This document shows, in pieces, positions 40,108 through 48,201 of a stretch of 64,000 bases of DNA (its first letter is position 1; each line of letters opens with the position of its first letter). Below the pieces are notes generated by a model. It saw only the letters and a list, made by a program, of their open reading frames with translations, was not told where the DNA came from and did not search any database. Source of the DNA: an uncultured Caldilineaceae bacterium (lineage in GTDB: Bacteria; Chloroflexota; Anaerolineae; Caldilineales; Caldilineaceae); assembly GCA_958295915.1 (NCBI GenBank), contig OY282381.1:3246722-3310721 (forward strand). The letters are read 5' to 3'. Position numbers and translations under genes: made by a program.

Positions 40108-42317
40108 CGGCATCCGCGCAGGCGATTCCGACCCAATCGAGAAATACGGCCGCCCGGTTCGGCACGTTTGGGGGGGTGTTCACCCCGAACGTGCTCACGA
40201 TTCTGGGCATTATCCTCTTTTTGCGCACTGGCTGGGTCGTCGGCCAGGCCGGGCTGATCGGCGCGCTGATGATTGTAGCTATCGCCAATTCCATCAGCTT
40301 TCTGACCGGGCTTTCCCTCTCAGCCATTGCCACATCGATGCATGTGCGGGCCGGCGGCAAATATTATCTGATCTCGCGCTCATTGGGGCCGGAAATGGGC
40401 GGCGCCATCGGCGTGCCGCTCTATCTTTCCCAAACGATTTCCGTGGCGTTCTATATCATCGGTTTCACTGAGGCCCTGGCGGAAATCAACTATTTCCGCC
40501 AGTTCGATCCCCGCTTGATTGCGACATCTGTCGCGCTGCTATTTGGCGCCGTCGCCTACATCGGCGCAGACTTCGCCATCAAGGTTCAGTATTTCATTCT
40601 GGCCGTACTGATGGCTGCGATCGCCTCATTTTTTGCCGGCGGCTGGGACGATATGCAGACGCCGACGTTGGTTTCGAAGTACAGCGAAGGCAACAATTTC
40701 TGGGTCGTTTTCGCTGTCTTCTTCCCAGCGGTCACTGGCATCGCTGTCGGCGCCAGTATGTCCGGTGACCTGAAAGACCCGAGCAGAAGCATCCCCAGGG
40801 GCACGATCGTTTCGATCCTCTTCACAGCCGCAATCTATTTCGCTACGGCCATCTGGTTTTCCCTGCACGGCGCGCCGGATGATCTGAAAAACAACCCGCT
40901 CATCATGCAGGAGATCTCGCTGTTTCCACCGCTGATTTTACTCGGGGTCTGGTCTGCAACGCTGTCCTCGGCCCTGGGGAGCATCGTCGCCGCGCCGCGC
41001 ACGCTGCAGGCCATTGCCCGGGATGGAATCGTTCCACGCGTCTTTAGCGCCCAATTGGGCAGTCCAACGGAGCCGCGCGTAGGGGTTCTCCTCAGCATGG
41101 CCATCGCGGTTGCGATCATCTGGGCCGGTGATCTCAACTTTGTGGCGCCAATCATCACAATGTTCTTCCTCAACACCTACGGCATGACCAACCTGATTGC
41201 GGGCATCGAGAAACTGGTGGGGAACCCCAGCTATCGACCACGCCTGAAGATCCATCCCCGCCTGTCTCTGTTGGGAGCGCTGTTCTGCTACAGCGCCATG
41301 TTCTTGATCAGTCCAGTCGCCACACTGGTCGCCATTCTGATCAGCTACGGCATCTACTTTTATCTGGAACGACGCGCTATCATCCATACTTGGGGCGATG
41401 TGCGCAGCGGCATCTGGTTTTCCCTGGCGCGACGCGCACTTCTCAATCTGGAGCGCCTGACCTATCATGCCAAAAACTGGCGGCCCAATATCCTGGTATT
41501 CACCGGCCAACCCCACAACCGGGGGCCGTTGGTGGAGATGGCCCAGTGGCTCAGTCGCGGATATGGAATCGTCTCCTTTTTCCAACTGCTGGTGGGGGAC
41601 GTCGATCAGTTGGCGCAGCGACAACTGCGCGCAGTCGCGCGGCGCCAGATTCAAACATTCATCCGCAAGCAAAACATGTCAGCATTTGCAGAGGCCGACA
41701 TTGTGGACGACTTTTACTCCGGCGCCGTGACAGTGTGCCAATCTCATGGCGTCGGCGGTCTGAGGCCCAACACAGTTCTGATGGGCTGGAGCGGTACAGA
41801 TGAGGGACGGGTACAGGCCTTGCACTTGTTGTCGACACTGGCCAATCTGGAAAAATCAGCGTTGTTTTTGCATCACGACGAGATGCGCAGTTTTGGCAAT
41901 CGCAAGATCATTGACGTGTGGTGGCGGGGGCACAACCGCAATGCCGAATTGATGCTGCTCCTGGCATATATCATCTCTCAGCATGCCACTTGGGACGGGG
42001 CGTGCATTCGCTTACTGCGGGTTTTGCCTCGCGGAGAAGGTCGGGAACGGACCGAAGCCCATCTGCGCGCCCTCCTGGAAAGGGTGCGCGTTACCGCTGA
42101 GCCGGTCGTGATCGTCCCACCGCAGGATGAACCGTTCAATAAGACCGTGGAAACCTGGAGCGCGCAGACCGACCTGACCTTACTGGGCATGAATCAGCCA
42201 GCCACCGAAGACCGGGGGAGCTACGGCCGCCAACTCAATGATCGGGTCCGCGCAGTCGGAACGGTGCTGCTGGTGCACAGCGGGCAAGAGGAGGAGCTGC
42301 TGGAACCGAGCGAATAG
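40104..42317 (+). CDS. SLC12-like cation-chloride cotransporter/amino acid permease (APC superfamily)
   Basis: 737-aa membrane protein with about 12 transmembrane helices (residues ~25-445) and a ~290-residue cytoplasmic C-terminal domain. GGVFTPNVLTILGIILFLRTGWVVGQAG in helix 1 and the NKCC-like C-terminal domain (WRPNILVFTG, VLMGWS) match bacterial relatives of eukaryotic Na-K-Cl cotransporters (SLC12). Substrate is not proven; inorganic ions or amino acids are both possible. The ATG at 40104 overlaps the stop of the glycosylase gene, so the two are co-translated, an unexplained pairing. Confidence 0.85.
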   Translation: MTASAQAIPTQSRNTAARFGTFGGVFTPNVLTILGIILFLRTGWVVGQAGLIGALMIVAIANSISFLTGLSLSAIATSMHVRAGGKYYLISRSLGPEMGGAIGVPLYLSQTISVAFYIIGFTEALAEINYFRQFDPRLIATSVALLFGAVAYIGADFAIKVQYFILAVLMAAIASFFAGGWDDMQTPTLVSKYSEGNNFWVVFAVFFPAVTGIAVGASMSGDLKDPSRSIPRGTIVSILFTAAIYFATAIWFSLHGAPDDLKNNPLIMQEISLFPPLILLGVWSATLSSALGSIVAAPRTLQAIARDGIVPRVFSAQLGSPTEPRVGVLLSMAIAVAIIWAGDLNFVAPIITMFFLNTYGMTNLIAGIEKLVGNPSYRPRLKIHPRLSLLGALFCYSAMFLISPVATLVAILISYGIYFYLERRAIIHTWGDVRSGIWFSLARRALLNLERLTYHAKNWRPNILVFTGQPHNRGPLVEMAQWLSRGYGIVSFFQLLVGDVDQLAQRQLRAVARRQIQTFIRKQNMSAFAEADIVDDFYSGAVTVCQSHGVGGLRPNTVLMGWSGTDEGRVQALHLLSTLANLEKSALFLHHDEMRSFGNRKIIDVWWRGHNRNAELMLLLAYIISQHATWDGACIRLLRVLPRGEGRERTEAHLRALLERVRVTAEPVVIVPPQDEPFNKTVETWSAQTDLTLLGMNQPATEDRGSYGRQLNDRVRAVGTVLLVHSGQEEELLEPSE

Positions 42318-42680
42318 CGCCGGACACCCAGACAACTGTGACGAACGAACGATGTATCAGGGGGCGTCCCTGGGAACGCGGGCATCTCGCCCGCAATTGT
42401 CCGTTTGGACAGCTACACTGAATTCGACATTGTCTGAATCAGGATTTTCAGGATGGAAGGATGGGCAGAATGATAAACGACCTCCTAAGTACTCGCCCTT
42501 ATATGATCTCTAAATTATTGGGGACGCACCCCATCCATCCCCGCGACTGTTCCTGTCTTACCGGGCTGTGCTATACTGTGCTAAGATCGGGCATGGTGGC
42601 CCCCGTCCCACCGGTTTGCACCCATTGGCCGCCGTGCTAACGGACACCGTCAGAACGCCATTTCAACTGGAGAATTTGCA
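42318..42680. other. Repeat-filled intergenic region
   Basis: Contains a GCGGGC-atctc-GCCCGC palindrome (42377-42395), the end of repeat R4 (CAGCTACACTGAATTCG at 42409-42425), and AATCAGGATTTTCAGGATGG (42436-42455), also seen in altered form near 22990. An extended -10 (TGCTATACT, 42569-42577) may be the promoter of the aldolase gene. No gene seen. Confidence 0.6.
42569..42577 (+). promoter_or_regulatory. Possible extended -10 promoter of the aldolase gene
   Basis: TGCTATACT, about 100 bases before the ATG at 42681. No good -35 is visible, as allowed for extended -10 promoters. Confidence 0.4.
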
Positions 42681-43466
42681 ATGCGAGCGAATCCGATTCG
42701 CAACTTACTCGATCAGGGCAAACCAACGCTGGGCACCCATATCCACACCGTTTGGCCGAATGTCGTGGAAGCCCTGGGCCACACAGGGCTATACGATTAT
42801 GTGGAGTTCGTCGCTGAGTACGGCACATACACACTGCATGATTTCGACAATATCTGTCGGGCTGCCGAACTGCACAATTTGGGTACGATGATCAAAATCG
42901 ATTGGGCCAACAATGAGTTTATAGCCCAGCGGGCTGTGGGTTCCGGTTTCAATAGCGTACTTTTTTCTGATGTGCGCTCGGCTGAGGACACCCGCGACTG
43001 TGTCCGTTATGTGCGCGCCGATTCCCCCCAGACAGGCGGCACATACGGCGTGGCCACCCGACGGTTTGCCTATATGGGCTACGGAGGCAGTGCGGACTAT
43101 GTGCAGGCCCTGAATGAGATTGTGGTCGTGCTGATGTTGGAGAAAAAATCGGCCCTGGATGAACTCGATATGATTCTGGCCGTGGACGGGGTAGAGATGC
43201 TTCAGTGGGGAGCGTCGGATTTCTCGATGAGCGTCGGCAAAGCCGGCCAGCGCCAGGACCCACAGGTGCAGGCCGGCGAGCAGCGGGTGATCGAAGCCTG
43301 CCTGGCGGCAGGTGTTCATCCCCGCATCGAATTGAACAGCGCAGACGGCGCCAAGCGCTATCTGGATATGGGCGTGCGCCATTTCTCTATCGGCACAGAC
43401 ATCGCGATCCTCTATCAGTGGTGGCAGGAGGAAGGTGAAGAGCTGCGCAAAGCCCTGGAAGAATAA
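42681..43466 (+). CDS. HpcH/HpaI aldolase family protein
   Basis: 261-aa TIM barrel of the HpcH/HpaI aldolase/citrate lyase family, class II metal-dependent aldolases that cleave 2-keto-3-deoxy sugar acids to pyruvate and an aldehyde. LGTHIHTVWPNVVEALG near the N-terminus, DYVEFVAEYG, and GVEMLQWGASDFSMSVG (the metal-binding Glu/Asp area) fit the family, although the usual Arg and Glu positions are less clear than in standard members. It is alone on the plus strand. Substrate unknown. Confidence 0.82.
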   Translation: MRANPIRNLLDQGKPTLGTHIHTVWPNVVEALGHTGLYDYVEFVAEYGTYTLHDFDNICRAAELHNLGTMIKIDWANNEFIAQRAVGSGFNSVLFSDVRSAEDTRDCVRYVRADSPQTGGTYGVATRRFAYMGYGGSADYVQALNEIVVVLMLEKKSALDELDMILAVDGVEMLQWGASDFSMSVGKAGQRQDPQVQAGEQRVIEACLAAGVHPRIELNSADGAKRYLDMGVRHFSIGTDIAILYQWWQEEGEELRKALEE

Positions 43467-43590
43467 ATAAGGGCGTCCACAAGAAGCGCCCTCTGGGATC
43501 GCGGGCGGTCTCGCCCGCATCCGCCCGCGGCAAGGCCGCCTGCCCTCTTAATTCCTTCCGAAGATTCGCTCTTTTCCGGGGTATCTGCGC

Positions 43591-44604
43591 TCAGGAAAGT
43601 TGTTGGCGCAGACGGGCCAATTCGGCTTCCAACGCTTGCGCCCGTTCTTCGGCTGCTCGTCGGGCGGCCATTTCGGTGGCGGCCTGCTCTTCCGCCTGCT
43701 GGCGGGCGGCCATTTCGGCGGCGGCCTGCTCTTCCGCCTGCTGGCGGGCGGCCATTTCGGCGGCGGCCTGCTCTTCCGCCTGCTGGCGGGCGGCGACTGC
43801 GGCCTGATAGCCAGGTATGACATACCCACTATACGCCTCGTCCAGAGCCAGCTCTTCTATACTTGGCCGCCGAAACAGATCTCGCTGCCGAAACTGGAAC
43901 CCAGGCAACACCTCAGAGCGGATCACCCCCTCCGCATCGGGCTGAATCTCCTCATAACGCCCATCCGCGCCGAGTCGATAGAAGCGCATGTGGCGGCCAT
44001 TGGGATCGAGGATAAAGTATTCCTGCACCCCGGCCAGAGCATAATCCAGCTTCTTCTCCTCCGTGTCCCGGCGCGTCTCCGCCGGTGTCGAATCAGACAC
44101 TGACTCCACGCACATATCGCAGACACCCATAAACGCCCGGTCATCATCCTTCCAGGGTACCCGGTTGTCAAACCGAACCACGCCGATGTCCGGCTTGCGC
44201 ACCGCCTCCCGTATCCCAGACAACTCGGCCGGGTCCGGCATGGTCAGACTGAAACCGGTCTCCAGATTGATCAGCCTGGCAATCGGTTGGGAGCTCCCGT
44301 CGTCACGACTGTGGGTCTCGTGGACCCTTTGGCTTTCCACATAGCGGCGCATGAGGTCGAGAAACCAATTGTAGAGTTCGAGTTGAGGGGGCGTGGGCAA
44401 GGGTTTGGCCTCCAGGATGCCGTTGTTCCATTCGTAACTGACGTCGATGTCCGGGTAGGGGTGTTCATACCACTTGGCCCAGTACTCTTCCTTGGTGACA
44501 TAGTGGCCGTCGTGGGGCGCAAGGGGGTTGACGGTCGCGGGTTGGCCGTCGGTCTGCTCTGTCCGTGTCTGAGGCGCGTCGCGCAACCGCGCTGTGGATT
44601 CCAT
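43591..44604 (-). CDS. Uma2-family (DUF820) putative endonuclease with a repeat-built coiled-coil tail
   Basis: 337 aa. The core (about residues 30-250) is a PD-(D/E)xK-like Uma2 domain: YEWNNGILEAKPLP, RKPDIGVV, CVESVSDST and EKKLDYALAGVQEYFILDP, in the family order with Asp and Glu-x-x-S residues at the predicted active site. The tail holds a 14-residue unit (about MAARQQAEEQAAAE) three times in a row, encoded by 42-bp tandem DNA repeats, then a coiled coil. Such tails are common in Chloroflexota and Cyanobacteria. The start at 44604 is 5 bases after GGAGGG. It directly follows pheS, 31 bases on, same strand. Biological role unknown. Confidence 0.8.
   Translation of the reverse strand: MESTARLRDAPQTRTEQTDGQPATVNPLAPHDGHYVTKEEYWAKWYEHPYPDIDVSYEWNNGILEAKPLPTPPQLELYNWFLDLMRRYVESQRVHETHSRDDGSSQPIARLINLETGFSLTMPDPAELSGIREAVRKPDIGVVRFDNRVPWKDDDRAFMGVCDMCVESVSDSTPAETRRDTEEKKLDYALAGVQEYFILDPNGRHMRFYRLGADGRYEEIQPDAEGVIRSEVLPGFQFRQRDLFRRPSIEELALDEAYSGYVIPGYQAAVAARQQAEEQAAAEMAARQQAEEQAAAEMAARQQAEEQAATEMAARRAAEERAQALEAELARLRQQLS
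43665..43800 (-). repeat. 42-bp tandem repeat, three copies, coding
   Basis: CTCTTCCGCCTGCTGGCGGG and GCGGCCATTTCGGCGGCGGCC are repeated in tandem with almost no change. The copy number could vary without breaking the frame (14 codons). Confidence 0.85.
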
Positions 44605-44635
44605 ACTCCCTCCTCTCACTCTGATATACCTACCA

Positions 44636-45661
44636 TCACCCCACCCGTTCAAGGAAACGGATATCATTGGTGAAGAAGTAGCGGATGTCGTCGATGCCGT
44701 ATTTGAGCATTGCGATCCGCTCCGGCCCCATACCGAAGGCGAAACCACTGAAAACGGACGGGTCGTAGCCGCCGTTTTGCAGCACAATCGGATGCACCAT
44801 GCCAGCTCCCAGAATCTCCAACCAGCCGGTCCGCTTGCAGACACGGCAGCCCTCGCCCCCGCACAGAACGCAGCCCGCATCCACTTCGACGCTAGGCTCT
44901 GTAAAGGGGAAATAGCTCTTGCGGAAACGCAGCCGGCGTCCCTCGCCAAACATCTGATTGGCGAAGTTCACCAATGTCCCCTTCAGATCGCTGAACGTTA
45001 CATTGTGGCCGACAACCAGCCCTTCCACCTGATGGAACATCATGTCGTAGCGGGCGCTGACGTCCTCATGGCGGTAGCATTTGCCCGGCAGAATCACCCG
45101 AATCGGTTCCGGGCAGTACGCCCGCATGGCGTGAATCTGGCCGGGGCTGGTGTGGGTGCGCAGAATGACCCCGGGCGTCGTCGTATAAAACGTATCCCAC
45201 ATATCCCGGGCCGGATGGCCTTCCGGGATGTTCAGCAACCCAAAATTGTTTTCGTCGGTCTCGACTTCCGGCGCGTCGTACACCTGAAACCCCATCTGCC
45301 CGAATATCTGAGATATCTCCCGCAGCGTCTGGTTGCTGGGATGAATCCTGCCCAGATTCTGCTTGCGCCCCGGCAGAGTCACATCCACGCCCTCGGCCGC
45401 GAGCGCCTGCTCCATCTCCCGCTGGCGGATGGCCTCCTGGCGGGTGTGCAGAGCCGCTTCGAGCAGATTTTTCACTTCATTGCCGGCCCGGCCGGCGGCA
45501 GGACGCTCCTCTCGGGGAAGTCCCCCCAATCCCCGTAAAAAGTTCGTGACGACCCCGTTGCGCCCCAGATAGTCCCGGTACCAGGCCTCCGTCGCTTCGA
45601 TTGTCTTGGCTGCGGCCAGCTCTTTTTCTGCTTGGCTTCGCAACGCTTCAAGCTCCTGCAT
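44636..45661 (-). CDS. pheS: Phenylalanine-tRNA ligase alpha subunit
   Basis: Catalytic subunit of PheRS, which charges tRNA-Phe. N-terminal coiled coil (residues ~1-60, tRNA binding), then class II motifs: LRTHTSPGQIHAM (motif 2 area near RVILPGKCYRHEDVSARYD) and GFAFGMGPERIAMLKYGIDDIR (motif 3). A Cys-rich insertion CVLCGGEGCRVCKRTG is present, a known feature of some subgroups. I start at the ATG at 45661, where the family usually begins, rather than the longer open frame. Normally pheT follows; here the next gene downstream is the Uma2 gene, so pheT must be elsewhere. Confidence 0.95.
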   Translation of the reverse strand: MQELEALRSQAEKELAAAKTIEATEAWYRDYLGRNGVVTNFLRGLGGLPREERPAAGRAGNEVKNLLEAALHTRQEAIRQREMEQALAAEGVDVTLPGRKQNLGRIHPSNQTLREISQIFGQMGFQVYDAPEVETDENNFGLLNIPEGHPARDMWDTFYTTTPGVILRTHTSPGQIHAMRAYCPEPIRVILPGKCYRHEDVSARYDMMFHQVEGLVVGHNVTFSDLKGTLVNFANQMFGEGRRLRFRKSYFPFTEPSVEVDAGCVLCGGEGCRVCKRTGWLEILGAGMVHPIVLQNGGYDPSVFSGFAFGMGPERIAMLKYGIDDIRYFFTNDIRFLERVG

Positions 45662-46103
45662 CTTTCCGTACTCTCTCTGTTGAGCCGCCAGGAAAATTTG
45701 TCGCGCCACTGATAGTCGCTTGTATCCCGGCTCTCGGTTATGTCGATCATCGCTTCAATCAGCGCCAATCTTAGCGCAAGGCAACGCTCCTGTCAACGTC
45801 ATATGACTTTCCTGTGACACTTGGCGCTGTACAGCGTTTCTCATCCTGATTTTCTCCAGAGCTAACAAGGAGTAGGCGCGCGAGCCCTATCTGAGGTCAT
45901 GTGCTTACTATATGACGATTGGCACTAGCGGTATGACTGCCCAATTCAGTATAGTAATCAGACCATATAATACCCCGAGCTGTCGAATACGCTTTTCGCA
46001 CAAGAACCTGAAGTAGATCATGATCACAAAGATGATCTCGATGTATAGAACGCTTGCGAGACAGCAACTTATCCTTACCTATACTTACTAAGGAGAGTTC
46101 GAC
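45662..46103. other. Leader and debris between pheS and the acetyltransferase gene
   Basis: No gene firmly recognised. On the minus strand 45908-46078 reads as about 55 residues of membrane-like sequence (FVIMIYFRFLCEKRIRQLG, LITILNWAVIPLVPIVI) ending in TAG, without a convincing start; it could be the tail of a lost membrane protein. I see no clear T-box for pheS. Confidence 0.4.
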
Positions 46104-46652
46104 ATGAACCGAATGGATCTGGTAACATCACACGGACACGTAGCCTTGCGCCTGCTGGCTGGTTCGCCCTCGGTGAGCGAAATCCGCGTACGACCTGCCA
46201 ATGAATCGGACGTTCCTTCAATCGCCGCCTTCATCAAGACCTTTCCGACGGCATTGCGCCCTCGTAGCGCGGAGGATATTCTCCAGACACTTCCGGGCTG
46301 GGTCGTCGCAGTTGAGTGGAGCCATCCTTTCCCGACCGAAACAATTCTGAATTCGTCACAGTTGCTGGGATGCGGCTCCCTCGTAGCGATAACGGACAAC
46401 CGGGTGGAGATTCGTTCCCTGGCAGTGACACCCGAGGGACAGAGCAAGGGGGCAGGTCTGCAGATGATGCTGAAACTGCAGCGCATGGCAAAAGAGAAAG
46501 GCTTTGTCGAAATTTGCGCGCACAGGTCGGGCAAGAGGTACTACCGGTCCAGCCTGTCTGAGGACGGGACTTGGTCCAACTATAGTCGCTCCCGTTGCTG
46601 TTCTGCGCCGTCAGTTTGTGATGTGTGCACTTTCTGGATCGGACAAAGATAG
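46104..46652 (+). CDS. GNAT-family N-acetyltransferase, degraded C-terminus possible
   Basis: 182 aa. The GNAT core is visible: VRPANESDVPSIAAFI at the start of the fold, GCGSLVAITDNRVEIRSLAVTPEGQSKGAGLQMMLKLQRMAKEKGF with the acetyl-CoA pyrophosphate loop (here EGQSKGAG, normally Q/RxxGxG/A). The start has AAGGAGAG seven bases upstream. After KGFVEICAHR the sequence no longer follows the family well, and the region behind it is made of gene fragments, so the C-terminus may have been replaced or shifted. Resembles the N-acetylglutamate synthase-like type; substrate unknown. Confidence 0.65.
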   Translation: MNRMDLVTSHGHVALRLLAGSPSVSEIRVRPANESDVPSIAAFIKTFPTALRPRSAEDILQTLPGWVVAVEWSHPFPTETILNSSQLLGCGSLVAITDNRVEIRSLAVTPEGQSKGAGLQMMLKLQRMAKEKGFVEICAHRSGKRYYRSSLSEDGTWSNYSRSRCCSAPSVCDVCTFWIGQR

Positions 46653-46685
46653 GCAGCTGGGTCATGGGGGCATCACATACATTGC

Positions 46686-46762
46686 TACGGATCCGCACGC
46701 GCAGTGGATTCCCGAAGTCCACGCTATCGACGATTCCCTGCGGGCTCTGGCCGGCGGCAGTC
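46686..46762 (+). pseudogene. 77-bp fragment of proB
   Basis: Ungapped match with 74 of 77 bases identical to the proB segment at 8996-9072 (reverse strand), encoding [20 protein letters not shown] against [20 protein letters not shown]. No flanking proB sequence is present. Confidence 0.92.
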
Positions 46763-46942
46763 GTTTTTGATGACCTCTACCTCAGTGGAACTATACTGCT
46801 GTACCGCAGTCCACCTAATTCAATGCGTTATTTGATGACCAGTCCTCTACAGTAACGGAACGGACCAACTGTTATGAAGCGGGATTTGTAAACAAAGTTG
46901 TTGCGGCGAAACGTCCGCGTCTTATTATGCAGTCTGACACAG

Positions 46943-46977
46943 AACCCGTAAAACCCACACCGTGGGTTTTACGGGTT
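46943..46977. terminator. Perfect 16-bp hairpin with 3-base loop
   Basis: AACCCGTAAAACCCAC and its exact complement around ACC. No U-run follows on either strand, so terminator function is uncertain; it may be a recombination scar or an mRNA barrier upstream of the kinase array. Confidence 0.6.
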
Positions 46978-46981
46978 GATT

Positions 46982-47086
46982 CTATTTCAAAGCGGGATGA
47001 AAGTTCTTGATATTGGGAGCGGCGCCGGAGATGTGGCGCTGATCGTATGGCTGTTGGAAAATCTGGGAATAGGGATAGGGATTTGA
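46982..47086 (+). pseudogene. Fragment of a SAM-dependent methyltransferase gene
   Basis: Frame reads LFQSGMKVLDIGSGAGDVAL then LIVWLL and a stop at 47084-47086: the motif I region (DIGSGAGDVA) of a class I methyltransferase with only ~30 residues left. Confidence 0.75.
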
Positions 47087-47095
47087 AATTTTTTG

Positions 47096-47104
47096 TGATA
47101 TACT
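47096..47104 (+). promoter_or_regulatory. Extended -10 promoter of the histidine-kinase array
   Basis: TGATATACT; about 100 bases before the first kinase ATG. A copy of the inter-gene junction sequence (CGCTGCAACGAATCGCCGATGAG) lies between it and the start, a scar of the tandem duplication. Confidence 0.5.
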
Positions 47105-47208
47105 GATGTTACGCAGTGGGAGCGTCAAGACGCGCGGGGTCTAGCTGAGCCGCTCGCTGCAACGAATCGCCGATGAGGGGGAGCTGGAAAGGCCAAACGA
47201 AAAACCCC

Positions 47209-48201
47209 ATGACTAAGTTCAAGGCGAACATCATGCTACCCCCCCCCCCCCCCCCCCGAACAAATGTTCGTGTTTGTGCGGAAACGAATCCTGCCGTCCG
47301 CCATCATATCGCAACAAAACCTAGCATAGACTCAATGAATAAAAAAGCATTCTATCGACGTGAGAGCTTCTTGCTTAATATCTTCACGCAGGCCATTATC
47401 GGCCTCATGGTGGCCCATATTTACCTCCAGAGAGGTTCACTGCCAGCGTCACATCTTCTGATTGTGCTGCTGCTTTTCAGCTTTCTTCTTTGGCACACGC
47501 CGTCAAGGGGCAATCCTCGAAAGTCGTATCTCTATTTGACGGTACAGTTCCTGTTTGCCTGTCTGCTATTTACCCAAGACTGGCTTTTCATGTATCTATT
47601 TTTAATTCTCACCGGGCATGTAATGGTAATGAGGGACGTCAGCACCCGAGACAGTCTGATTGGGGTTGGCGTATTTGTTGGGGTCACACTCTATGGAACC
47701 TTTCATCCCTATACAGCAGACCTGACAACGCCTCCTCTAATCAGAGCAGTGGTAGTCACTGTCGGGTTCATCTTAGCCGGCATACTGAGCAACAGCGTAG
47801 CGCGGGCAAGGCGGAACCGCAGAGAGCTCAACCGGGCGCTGGCAGAGATACAAGATGCCCATGCCCGCCTGCAGACACACATCGACCAGGCAGCATCTTT
47901 GGCTATGGCCGAAAAGCGCAATCACCTCGCCAGAGAGTTGCACGATACCCTCGGGCACAGGCTGACCGTCGCGATCGTGCAGGTGGAAGGCGCGAGCCGG
48001 TTGATGGAACAGGAACCGCAGCGGGTAGCCAGGATGCTTGAAACCGTGCAGATGCAACTCACCGATGGGCTGAACGAACTGCGTTATACCCTCAAGGAAC
48101 TGCGTACAACCAATAGCAACGGCAACGACCCGAGCCGCTCTCAGCAACGAATCGCCGATGAGGGGAGACTGGGAGAGCCAGAAGAAAAACTCCATGACTG
48201 A
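47209..48201 (+). CDS. Truncated sensor histidine kinase, array unit 1 (no ATPase domain)
   Basis: 330 aa. N-terminal variable part, five or six membrane helices (about 45-215), a short coiled coil and a HisKA_3 phospho-acceptor helix with His245 (ARELHDTLGHR). It stops at LQQRIADEG-like sequence, exactly where the ATP-binding domain begins in unit 4, so it cannot phosphorylate by itself. The start at 47209 matches the overlapping starts of later units; an upstream ATG at 47173 exists. Residues 11-16 are six Pro from a 19-base C run; then a palindrome (CGAACAAATGTTCG) is read through. ATGACTGA overlaps the next gene by eight bases. Confidence 0.82.
   Translation: MTKFKANIMLPPPPPPRTNVRVCAETNPAVRHHIATKPSIDSMNKKAFYRRESFLLNIFTQAIIGLMVAHIYLQRGSLPASHLLIVLLLFSFLLWHTPSRGNPRKSYLYLTVQFLFACLLFTQDWLFMYLFLILTGHVMVMRDVSTRDSLIGVGVFVGVTLYGTFHPYTADLTTPPLIRAVVVTVGFILAGILSNSVARARRNRRELNRALAEIQDAHARLQTHIDQAASLAMAEKRNHLARELHDTLGHRLTVAIVQVEGASRLMEQEPQRVARMLETVQMQLTDGLNELRYTLKELRTTNSNGNDPSRSQQRIADEGRLGEPEEKLHD
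47239..47257 (+). repeat. Homopolymeric C tract, 19 bases, in coding sequence
   Basis: C run coding Pro6 plus the first base of an Arg codon. A gain or loss of one C would shift the frame before the sensor domain, so it is a candidate slippage switch. Confidence 0.85.
47257..47270. promoter_or_regulatory. LexA-box-like palindrome 1
   Basis: CGAACAAATGTTCG, matching the Gram-positive SOS-box consensus CGAACRNRYGTTYG. It lies inside the gene, directly after the C run. Confidence 0.5.

Noticed and set aside
44593..45538. Plus-strand open frame opposite pheS
   Set aside because: Antisense to pheS, with low-complexity composition and no family.
45662..46103. T-box riboswitch before pheS
   Set aside because: No T-box consensus or specifier-like stem could be recognised by eye, although a covariance search was not possible.
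46446..46460. GGGGCAGGTCTGC in the acetyltransferase gene as a copy of the TIR-element palindrome
   Set aside because: Only one arm is present and the residues fit the acetyl-CoA loop of the GNAT fold, so coincidence is likely.
47173..47208. ATG at 47173 as the start of the first kinase
   Set aside because: The sequence before 47209 repeats the tail of the preceding unit in the array; later units start at the homologous second ATG with stop/start overlap.
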